Assembly: GCA_905216025.1 (NCBI GenBank)
Contig: CAJMSE010000028.1
Span: 1-23,485 of the forward strand
Length of the DNA: 23,485 nt
DNA from: an uncultured bacterium
Lineage (GTDB): Bacteria; Bacteroidota; Bacteroidia; Bacteroidales; Bacteroidaceae
Direction of reading: 5' to 3'
Part shown: positions 14,111-21,421 of the stretch, one piece after another
Layout of the letters: the number at the start of each line of letters is the position of its first letter
Numbering within the stretch: the first letter of the stretch is position 1
Translations under genes and position numbers: made by a program
The notes under the pieces: model-generated
Databases searched by the model: none
What the model was told of the DNA's origin: nothing
Seen by the model: the letters and a program-made list of their open reading frames with translations, nothing else

Positions 14111-16909
14111 ATGGCAAGGCACGGAACAAGACATATCATCATCAGCCTGCTGGCGGTCATCTCAATGCTGGCTGCCGGACAGGGCAAGGCACGCGCCGCA
14201 GCAGACGGCAACCGGACGGCCTATACCAAGGAACGCCCGCTGGTAGTCGTATCCGACTGGGATTTCGCACCATACGAATACAGCAACGACAGAGGAGAAC
14301 CCGAAGGCTACAACGTCGAGATAATACGGGAAATACTCAACCGCTTAGACATACCGCATGTTTTCCTCATGAGGGAGTGGAGCCAGGCCATCGAGACGTT
14401 CAACGAGGGAAAGGCAGACCTCATCGTCTACCCTGTGGGCGACATGCCGCACACAAAAGCCAAGAGATACTACAGCAGGAAAATGCTTGCGCCATACAAG
14501 ATAAAGGCGGCATACAAGCGGGGAACCCCGCCACTGAAAGAACTGAGCCAGCTCGGCAACGGCGACCTGCTCGCACTGAAGAAATACGACTATTCCACCA
14601 TCCACGTCATGAAACGCAGCGGCATCAATAAGAAGCAGCTGCGCATAAACTCGCCCAAGACATGCCTCACGGAAATCAGCAACAAAAGATACAGGTATTT
14701 TATCTGGGGCGAGGCTCCGATGAAAGAGATGCTCAAGAATCTCGGATACAACGACATCGACATGTGCGATATCGACATCCCGTCGGGCGACATGCGGTTC
14801 GTCAGCCACGACAGGGACCTCATCCACGATATTGACGACCAGTTTGCAAGACTCGACCAGTCGGGAGAGGTCAGCAAGATATTCAACAAATGGTTTCATC
14901 CTGAGAAGCCGGACAACGACGTCTCGCCTGTGGTGTTCATCATAATAATAGTACTGATAATCATCGTAGGCGCGTTCATCGTGACCAACCACTTCATAGC
15001 ACTGCGCATCAAGCACGGGACAAGGCACACGTTTGAAAGGACCAAGATAATGACGGAGGCCCTCAACATGAACGGCAACTATGTGGTGAGGCTCGACCTC
15101 GAAGGAGGAACGGTAAGGAACATATACGGGATGCACCTTCCCCCGGAAGGAATGACACCCGAACAGTATCAGGCAAAGATTCACCCCGATGACAGCAAGC
15201 TGATGTATGACTACACCGTTGACATACTAAACGGCAAGCCAGGCACCGAGCAGGGACAGACATACAGATGGAACGCCGGCACCGCCGAGGCACCGAAATG
15301 GATACTGCTGCACAACCAGTCTATAATAGAGAAAGACCAGAAGAGCAGCAAGCAGCACATCATCAGCACGCTGACAGACATCACCGAAGTGCACGAGAAA
15401 GAGCAGCACGACAAGGAGCTGGCCGCAAAATTCAGCAGCATATTCGACAGCTCGATAGTGGGACTGTCACTGTACGACAGGCACGGCACGCTCATAAACA
15501 CGAACAGGCAGATGCGCCGCATACTCAAGTTCAGGTCGGAATATGACGAGTTCTACTACAAGCAGAACCTGACAGCCCTCCTCGCGTCCACCGTATGCTC
15601 GAACATGGCAGACATCGACGACCGGACGTTCTGCTCGAAATGCTACATCCCGGAACGGAGCGTGTCGGAATATATCGAGATACGCGTGCGGCCGATAAAC
15701 AACAGCGACGGAGAGCTGCTCTACGTGCTCATAACCGTGCGCATCATCACGAAGGAGCGGCAGCTATACCTGCAGCAGAAAGAAAACAACAGGAACATAC
15801 GCCGGGTGAACGAGGAAATAACCAAGTACGAAAACAACCTGCGCTACCTGCTCGAAGAGAGCAAGACACGCATCTGGCGCTCATCGCTCGCCAGCCGCAG
15901 GATATCGTTCTATAAGAACCTGCGCATCAAGGAGAAGGAGATGACCATAGACGACTTCATCGAAAAGGCGTGCGGCGGCGACGCGCAGGAGGCTCTGCGG
16001 ACATTCATCGACCCGCAGGCAGACAACATAACGCCACAGACGGTCACGATACAGGTCACCGACTTCCCCACTGCAGGGACGAAGAGGAAATGGTATTCAA
16101 TAAACCGCATACCCGAATATGACGACAACGGCACACCCGTGGGATGCTTCGGACTGATGCGCGACATGACCGAACTGATGGAAGCACAGGAAAAGCTCAA
16201 GGAGGAGACCATGCGCGCCAACGACAGCGAGAAGCAGAAAAGCATGTTCCTGGCAAACATGAGTCACGAGATACGCACGCCGCTGAATGCCATCGTAGGC
16301 TTCTGCGACCTGCTGCCGGCAATAGACGACAGCAGCGAGCGCGGCGAACTGATAAGGATAATACGCAAGAACTGCGACCTGCTGATGCACCTTGTGGACG
16401 ATATACTGATAATATCGACAATGGATGCCGACGGACCTCAGATAAACCCGAAGCGCGTCGACTTCGCCAAGGCTTTCGACGACCTGTGCACCACGCTCGA
16501 ACAGCAGACCGCCGACACCGGCGTGGAATTCATCAAGGACAACCCGTACAGGCAGTTCATCACCGAACTCGATATCGAACGCACACAGCAGATAATAATA
16601 AACTTCACCACAAACGCGGTCAAATTCACGACGCAGGGCCACATAAAGGTGGGCTACAGGATAGAGGACAACGGTATATATATATATTGTGAAGACACGG
16701 GGAAAGGCATACCGAAGGAGAAATGCGCCGATGTATTCCGCCGGTTCGTCAAGCTCAACGACTTCGTGCAGGGCACGGGCCTCGGCCTCAACATCTGCAA
16801 GGCCATCGCAGACAGCTGCGGCGGCAGGATAGGCGTAGAGTCGGAACCGGGCAAGGGCTCCACCTTCTGGGTGTGGCTGCCGTGTCCTAACTATAATGTT
16901 GAACCTTAA
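14111..16909 (+). CDS. Venus flytrap-PAS hybrid-type sensor histidine kinase (intact)
   Basis: 932 residues. A signal peptide (about 1-30) precedes a family 3 solute-binding domain (about 37-267; DFAPYEYSNDRGEPEGYNVEI opens it). One TM is at about 275-297, then three PAS-like regions (about 312-425, 440-555 and 575-690); the second contains a cysteine cluster (CSNMADIDDRTFCSKC). HisKA carries His719 in MSHEIRTPLNAIVGF. The ATPase domain has an intact N-box (NFTTNAVKFT), G1 (EDTGKGIP) and G2 (GTGLGLNIC). It ends right after this domain, with no receiver, Hpt or HTH. Its flytrap and TM region parallels the preceding protein (for example NKWFHPE against NKWFYPD), indicating tandem duplication. 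The architecture recalls BvgS/EvgS without the phosphorelay. The partner is not evident. Confidence 0.9.
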   Translation: MARHGTRHIIISLLAVISMLAAGQGKARAAADGNRTAYTKERPLVVVSDWDFAPYEYSNDRGEPEGYNVEIIREILNRLDIPHVFLMREWSQAIETFNEGKADLIVYPVGDMPHTKAKRYYSRKMLAPYKIKAAYKRGTPPLKELSQLGNGDLLALKKYDYSTIHVMKRSGINKKQLRINSPKTCLTEISNKRYRYFIWGEAPMKEMLKNLGYNDIDMCDIDIPSGDMRFVSHDRDLIHDIDDQFARLDQSGEVSKIFNKWFHPEKPDNDVSPVVFIIIIVLIIIVGAFIVTNHFIALRIKHGTRHTFERTKIMTEALNMNGNYVVRLDLEGGTVRNIYGMHLPPEGMTPEQYQAKIHPDDSKLMYDYTVDILNGKPGTEQGQTYRWNAGTAEAPKWILLHNQSIIEKDQKSSKQHIISTLTDITEVHEKEQHDKELAAKFSSIFDSSIVGLSLYDRHGTLINTNRQMRRILKFRSEYDEFYYKQNLTALLASTVCSNMADIDDRTFCSKCYIPERSVSEYIEIRVRPINNSDGELLYVLITVRIITKERQLYLQQKENNRNIRRVNEEITKYENNLRYLLEESKTRIWRSSLASRRISFYKNLRIKEKEMTIDDFIEKACGGDAQEALRTFIDPQADNITPQTVTIQVTDFPTAGTKRKWYSINRIPEYDDNGTPVGCFGLMRDMTELMEAQEKLKEETMRANDSEKQKSMFLANMSHEIRTPLNAIVGFCDLLPAIDDSSERGELIRIIRKNCDLLMHLVDDILIISTMDADGPQINPKRVDFAKAFDDLCTTLEQQTADTGVEFIKDNPYRQFITELDIERTQQIIINFTTNAVKFTTQGHIKVGYRIEDNGIYIYCEDTGKGIPKEKCADVFRRFVKLNDFVQGTGLGLNICKAIADSCGGRIGVESEPGKGSTFWVWLPCPNYNVEP

Positions 16910-16920
16910 AAAGAGAGAAC

Positions 16921-17793
16921 ATGCAACAGAGCAAATATGTATTGGCCAACGAAAGAGACAAGCAGTGGGGACTGACAGCAAGCACCATCGGCTATGAAGA
17001 GATAGGACCGGGCGCCCCCTACCCCACACGCGGACATGCTGACGGATACTATTTCACCGTCGACGAGGGGCGTGAACTGAATGAATATCAGCTGCTCTAC
17101 ATCGTAGAAGGCAGCGGAGTGTTCAGCAGCACACACGTGAAGAACGCTGAACTGAACGAGGGTGACATGTTCCTTCTCTTCCCGGGAGAATGGCACACCT
17201 ACCACCCGAGGACCGACATAGGATGGAAGAGCTACTGGATAGGATTCAAGGGGCGCAACATGGACGACCGCGTGACTGCGGGATTCCTCTCTCCGGAAAA
17301 GCCCATATACCACGTAGGATACTCGGCAGAAATAATACGCCTGTATAAATCGGCATACGACACAGCCAGCAAGGAACCGGCTTTCTCGCAGCAGATTCTC
17401 GCAGGAATCGTCAACAACCTCATCGGAATGATGTATTCACTGGAACGTAACATAGAGCTGAGCAGGAGCCACAAGCGCATCGACATGGTCAACCGGGCAC
17501 GACTGCGCATCAGGGAGTCTCTCGAGAGCAGCCTGAGTATACAGCAGATTGCCGACGAGATGGGCATGAGCTACTCTAACTTCCGCAAGCTGTTCAAGGA
17601 ATACACGGGCATCAGTCCGGCAAACTACCAGCAGAGCCTGAAGCTCCAGCGGGCCAAGGAACTGCTGACGACGACAAACATGAGCATAAAGGAAATTGCA
17701 TACCGCCTCAGCTTCGACTCGCCCGACTACTTCTCGGCCAAGTTCAGGATAAAGACCGGACGCAAACCGAGCGACCTTAGAGGTAAGAAATGA
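16921..17793 (+). CDS. AraC-family transcriptional regulator with cupin-like sensor domain
   Basis: 290 residues. The N-terminal half (about 1-140) is an AraC-type cupin: RELNEYQLLYIVEGSGVF, LNEGDMFLLFPGEWHTYHP and WKSYWIGFKG are typical of sugar-sensing members. The C-terminal double HTH (about 190-288) includes SLSIQQIADEMGMSYSNFRKLFKEYTGISPANYQ and MSIKEIAYRLSFDSPDYFSAKFRIKTGRKPSDLR. It has no receiver domain, so it cannot take phosphate directly from the two sensors. It starts 11 bases after the intact sensor kinase, behind a purine-rich AAAGAGAG that may act as an RBS. It is the last gene of the operon. The effector and targets are unknown; the divergent rhamnose-kinase gene beyond nhaD is one candidate target. 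Confidence 0.93.
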   Translation: MQQSKYVLANERDKQWGLTASTIGYEEIGPGAPYPTRGHADGYYFTVDEGRELNEYQLLYIVEGSGVFSSTHVKNAELNEGDMFLLFPGEWHTYHPRTDIGWKSYWIGFKGRNMDDRVTAGFLSPEKPIYHVGYSAEIIRLYKSAYDTASKEPAFSQQILAGIVNNLIGMMYSLERNIELSRSHKRIDMVNRARLRIRESLESSLSIQQIADEMGMSYSNFRKLFKEYTGISPANYQQSLKLQRAKELLTTTNMSIKEIAYRLSFDSPDYFSAKFRIKTGRKPSDLRGKK

Positions 17794-17800
17794 AACAGAA

Positions 17801-17830
17801 AGACCGTCCGTTTCCGGACGGTCTCTTTTT
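17801..17830 (+). terminator. Intrinsic terminator of the sensor/AraC operon
   Basis: A perfect 10-bp stem (17801-17810 with 17815-17824) around the loop TTTC is followed by CTTTTT, eight bases after the AraC stop codon. This is a textbook rho-independent terminator. Confidence 0.9.
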
Positions 17831-17846
17831 ATTATTTAATTAAAAG

Positions 17847-17877
17847 AAAAGAGACTGTAACAGATACAGCCTCTTTT
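17847..17877 (-). terminator. Intrinsic terminator of nhaD
   Basis: Arms 17847-17859 and 17865-17877 pair with one G-T wobble around the loop TCTGT (read on the minus strand). On the minus strand the stem's T-rich 3' arm continues into CTTTT. It begins eight bases past the nhaD stop and stands back to back with the AraC terminator, sharing an AT-rich middle. Confidence 0.8.
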
Positions 17878-17884
17878 CGCATTC

Positions 17885-19243
17885 TTATAAACCCATGATG
17901 AAGGTCCTTTCGAGCCAGTAGACGATGATTCCGGCAAGGTAGCCGACGAAGGCTATCCACGTTATCTTCTTCATATACCAGCCGAAGGTTATCTTCTCCA
18001 GTCCCATTACGACCACACCCGCGGCCGAACCGATGATGAGCATCGAACCGCCCACGCCGGCACAGTAGGCCAGAAGCTGCCAGAAGATGCCGTCTACGGC
18101 CATGTCTCCGGTAGCCTCGACGGGATACATGCCCATGCATCCGGCCACGAGAGGCACGTTGTCGACGATGCTCGAGAGCACTCCGATAATTCCGGTGACG
18201 AGGTAATGGTTTCCGTCGAATGCCACGTTGAGTCCCTCGCCGAGCATAGTCAGTACGCCGACAGTCTCAAGACATGCCACGGCCATGAGGATGCCGAGGA
18301 AGAAAAGAATCGTTCCCATGTCTATGCGGGCCAGCATCTTGGTGATGCGCTTCTGCATTCCGGCGCCCTCGCCGTCCTCATTGTCGTGCGGCAGACTGCG
18401 GTAGAATATCTCAGTGACCGTCCAGAGCACGCCCAGTACGAGCAATATGCCCACGAACGGTGGCAGATGGGTTATCGACTTGAAGATGGGCACGAAGATA
18501 AGACCGCCCACACCGAGGAAGAATATGGCCTTGCGCTGCGATGCCGAGAGAACGTCGTCGCCGGCTTCATCGGCCGCCTCGTCAACAGGGACGAGCTCGC
18601 CCTTGAGCGACAGCGAAAGGATATATGCCGGAATGACCATAGACACTATTGAAGGCACGGCAATCTCGCTGATCACGCCGAGCGCCGTTATCAGTCCCTT
18701 GTTCCACAACATGATGGTCGTCACGTCGCCGATAGGCGAGAATGCGCCGCCCGAGTTTGCAGCAATGACAACGAGGGAAGCGTATATAATACGGTCCTTC
18801 TTGTCTGCAACGAGCTTGCGCAGAATCATGATCATGACGATGCTGGTCGTAAGATTGTCGAGGATGGCCGACAGGATGAACGTCATCACGGCGATGCGCC
18901 ATAGCAGCGCCTTCTTGCTGCGCGTCTGCATCATGTCGCGCACGAAGTTGAATCCTCCGTTCTGATCTACCAGTTCCACGATGGTCATGGCCCCCATGAG
19001 GAAGAAGAGCGTCGTCGACGTGCTGCCGAGATGCTTCTCTATCACCTCACTGACGGCCTGTGGGATGGCATCGCCCACAGCTCCGGCGATATAACTGCCG
19101 GGATCACACATGAAAAGCGTCCAGCAGAACACGAACATCAGCAGGGCGACTGCGGCCTTGTTGATTTTTGTCAGGCTCTCGACAGCTATGCATAGATAGC
19201 CTATCACAAAGACGATGACAATTGAAAGCGTTAATGTAGTCAT
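17885..19243 (-). CDS. nhaD: NhaD-type Na+/H+ antiporter
   Basis: 452 residues, a normal NhaD length, with about 11-12 hydrophobic helices. It exchanges cytoplasmic Na+ or Li+ for protons at the inner membrane. Visible family segments are FFLMGAMTIVELVDQNGGFNFV, ILDNLTTSIVMIMILRKLV, NSGGAFSPIGDVTTIMLW and SSIVDNVPLVAGCMGM, the Asp/Asn/Thr-rich re-entrant stretches of the ion-transporter superfamily. The frame extends 52 codons upstream (to 19399), but those are basic and low in hydrophobicity and overlap the promoter at 19281-19312; the ATG at 19243 opens directly on the first helix. It stands alone, divergent from the rhamnulokinase gene. Confidence 0.92.
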   Translation of the reverse strand: MTTLTLSIVIVFVIGYLCIAVESLTKINKAAVALLMFVFCWTLFMCDPGSYIAGAVGDAIPQAVSEVIEKHLGSTSTTLFFLMGAMTIVELVDQNGGFNFVRDMMQTRSKKALLWRIAVMTFILSAILDNLTTSIVMIMILRKLVADKKDRIIYASLVVIAANSGGAFSPIGDVTTIMLWNKGLITALGVISEIAVPSIVSMVIPAYILSLSLKGELVPVDEAADEAGDDVLSASQRKAIFFLGVGGLIFVPIFKSITHLPPFVGILLVLGVLWTVTEIFYRSLPHDNEDGEGAGMQKRITKMLARIDMGTILFFLGILMAVACLETVGVLTMLGEGLNVAFDGNHYLVTGIIGVLSSIVDNVPLVAGCMGMYPVEATGDMAVDGIFWQLLAYCAGVGGSMLIIGSAAGVVVMGLEKITFGWYMKKITWIAFVGYLAGIIVYWLERTFIMGL

Positions 19244-19280
19244 ACTATTTGATTTTGTTTTTAGTTTGTTTTTCGGTTTG

Positions 19281-19312
19281 CAAAGATAATAATAAAATCG
19301 GTATGCGCGCAA
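19281..19312 (-). promoter_or_regulatory. Promoter for nhaD
   Basis: On the minus strand TATCTTTG (19281-19288) has TTG (19310-19312) 21 bp upstream. The leader to the ATG at 19243 is about 30 nt. The gap 19244-19504 otherwise holds only the divergent rhamnulokinase promoter. Confidence 0.65.
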
Positions 19313-19457
19313 GAGAGCATGAAAAAAATCACGTAATCGTTTTCCCGGTATAATTCTGCGCCCCACATCTGGAGCGCTTTTAACAGCGGGCAACGGCATG
19401 AATCAAAATTACACGTACTAAAACAAATAATTAAGTTCTGTATTGGCAATAATATGC

Positions 19458-19465
19458 TATCTTTG
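19458..19465 (+). promoter_or_regulatory. -7 box for the rhamnulokinase gene
   Basis: TATCTTTG is an exact -7 match, 39 bases before the ATG. No good -33 element is seen at 19-21 bp, as would be expected of an activator-dependent promoter; an AraC-type activator is encoded nearby, but this connection is inference. Confidence 0.55.
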
Positions 19466-19504
19466 CAATTGAAAGTTTTTTAAATACTGCTAACAAACAA
19501 ATCA

Positions 19505-20650
19505 ATGGAGAACAACAAAAGATATTTCTTCGCGGTGGACCTTGGCGCCACGAGCGGAAGAACCATAATAGGAACGCTCAGCAACGGACGCATCGACCTT
19601 GAGGAGCTGACCAGGTTTGACAACAACCTTATAGAGACCGGAGGACACTTCTACTGGGACATCTACGCACTCTACAACGAGATAATAAAAGGTCTCAAGC
19701 TCGTTGCACAGCGGGAGATTCCAATATGTTCGATCGGTATCGACACGTGGGGAGTGGACTTCGTATGCGTGGGCAAGGACGGCGCACTGCTGCGCAACCC
19801 GCTGGCATACCGCGACCCGCACACTTTCGGCATGATGGAAGACTACTTCGCGAATGCCGTGGACAAGAAGACGGTATACGACATAACGGGCATACAGTTC
19901 ATGAACTTCAACTCGCTGTTCCAGCTCTACGCCATGCGCAAGAACGGAAACACTGCGCTTGAGAATGCAGACAAGATACTGTTCGTTCCCGACGCGCTGA
20001 GCTACATGCTCACGGGAAAGATGGTATGCGAATACACCATCGCATCGACGAGCCAGATGCTCGACCCGAAGACAAAGCAGCTCGACCCGAAGCTACTCGG
20101 GAGCGTGGGACTGACGCAGGACAACTTCGGAGAGATGACAAACCCGGCAGTGGAGATCGGAACGCTGACCGAAGAGGTACAGAAGATCACCGGACTGGGC
20201 GCCCTGCCGGTTATTGCCGTGGCTGGACACGACACTGGAAGCGCCGTGGCAGCCGTGCCGGCAAAGGACGAGAAGTTCGCATACCTGAGCAGCGGCACGT
20301 GGAGCCTGATGGGCATAGAGACAAAGGATGCCATCATCGACGACCTGAGCTACGGACGAAACTTCACCAACGAGGGCGGCATCGAGGGAACAACACGCTT
20401 CCTCAAGAACATCTGCGGCATGTGGCTCTACGAACGCTGCCGCAAGGAGTGGACAGACGCGCCGAAATCGCACGCCGAGCTTCAGGCCGAGGCCATGAAG
20501 CAGCCGGCATTCCAAAGCATCATCAACCCCGACGACGCCATGTTCGCCAACCCCGCGTCGATGGTCGGCGCCATACAGGAATATTGCCGCAAGACAGGCC
20601 AGCACGTGCCCGAGGGCTACGCCGAGATATGCCGTTGCATCCACGCAGCG
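19505..20650 (+). pseudogene. rhaB: Rhamnulokinase, 3' end cut off at the junction
   Basis: About 382 residues of an FGGY-family sugar kinase that phosphorylates L-rhamnulose (also called rhaK). The phosphate motif AVDLGATSGRTIIGTL opens the protein; GIDTWGVDFVCVG and GHDTGSAVAAVP (catalytic Asp243) are present, and YLSSGTWSLMGIE and NEGGIEGTTRFLKNICGMWL are rhamnulokinase-specific. The match runs to about AEICRCIHA and then stops; family members are about 485-490 residues, so roughly 100 C-terminal residues, including the second ATP-binding part (the IGGGSQN region), are missing. The frame stays open to 21208, but that tail is only the antisense of gpsA. No isomerase or aldolase gene follows. 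The loss is probably an assembly artefact rather than decay, because the remaining codons are intact. Confidence 0.85.
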
Positions 20651-20655
20651 TTCTA
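20641..20655. other. Junction between two unrelated gene contexts
   Basis: Left of this point the plus strand encodes rhamnulokinase; right of it the minus strand encodes GpsA. Homology to each ends within these bases, so both genes lose their 3' ends at one site. No insertion sequence, target duplication or integrase is visible. Base composition also changes here. See the findings for the alternatives. Confidence 0.8.
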
Positions 20656-21379
20656 TAGGATACACCGCACGCAGGAAACGGTTCATTTCGATTATCGCAT
20701 TCGAAGTCAGCACTGCCTGGAAATTATCGCCATAATTCAAACCTTTGCAAATGCCTACCGCTATGGCGTACACATTCTTCAAAACTGTGGCATATTCTAT
20801 GCCCACAACGTCGTCGTTTACCGAAGTCTTTATGTAATTGTTCGAAAGCACAGCGGCCAATGCCTCGCCCTTGGCTCGGTCCAGGCAACCGATTGTAAGA
20901 TAAGTAAGACGGTTGAGCGCTACTTCCTCTGCATGGCTCGGCCCGCTTATTACCGCAAGGCTATCATCTGGAACGTTGTATATCTGTCTGAAATATTCGG
21001 TTACAACAAGTTCTTCTTCAGGAATGATTCCTTTTATTGCGGTAACTACGAACTTGTCGTTAAGTTTTACATGCAGTTTTTTCAGCACTTGTTTGAGATA
21101 AGGCGACGGCGTTACGAATATTACGGTGTCGCTTTGCTCTACTATTTCGTTTATGTCGTTGCTGAACGTTATCTTACCGGTATCAAACTTGACGCTGGTA
21201 AGATATGAGGGATTATACCCCAGACGTATGAATGCGTCGATATTTCCCTGCCGGCGGATATACCAATTCAAATGGCCCGCCTTTTCGAGAACTATCTTGG
21301 CTATCGCCGTAGCCCAGCTGCCGCCGCCTATTATGGCTATTTTTCCACAATCTGACATAACACTTGCTGCTCCGGACAT
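20650..21379 (-). pseudogene. gpsA: Glycerol-3-phosphate dehydrogenase GpsA, C-terminus cut off
   Basis: About 243 residues remain of a family usually about 330 long. The enzyme reduces dihydroxyacetone phosphate to sn-glycerol 3-phosphate for phospholipids. The NAD(P)-binding start GKIAIIGGGSWATAIAK, FVTPSPYLKQVL, VTAIKGI, ISGPSHAEEVA and the catalytic-lysine segment VLKNVYAIAVGICKGLNYGDNFQAVL are all intact. The match ends near NRFLRAVYPIE; the following frame, open to 20093, is only the antisense of rhamnulokinase. The missing part includes the SAYLGDLL and SRNR substrate region. The start could also be 21358 (second ATG, closer to the usual N-terminus). It follows lysS on the same strand by 42 bases; a lysS-gpsA order is, from memory, conserved in Bacteroidales, usually with pgi next. 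Confidence 0.85.
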
Positions 21380-21421
21380 ATTAATACGACTTCACTGCTC
21401 ATCCCGCAACGCAGGAAATTT

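Noticed and set aside
16921..17793. AraC protein as the response regulator of a classical two-component pair
   Set aside because: No receiver domain: the N-terminal half has cupin motifs and lacks the Asp-Asp, Asp and Lys pattern.
20600..20700. Insertion sequence or integration site at the rhaB/gpsA joint
   Set aside because: No terminal inverted repeats, target duplication, tRNA or recombinase gene is visible around the joint.
19505..21208. Full 567-codon open frame as one rhamnulokinase
   Set aside because: After about residue 382 the translation is only the reverse complement of gpsA and has no kinase homology.
20093..21379. Full 428-codon minus-strand open frame as one GpsA
   Set aside because: Homology ends near 20,650; the remaining 185 codons are the antisense of rhamnulokinase.
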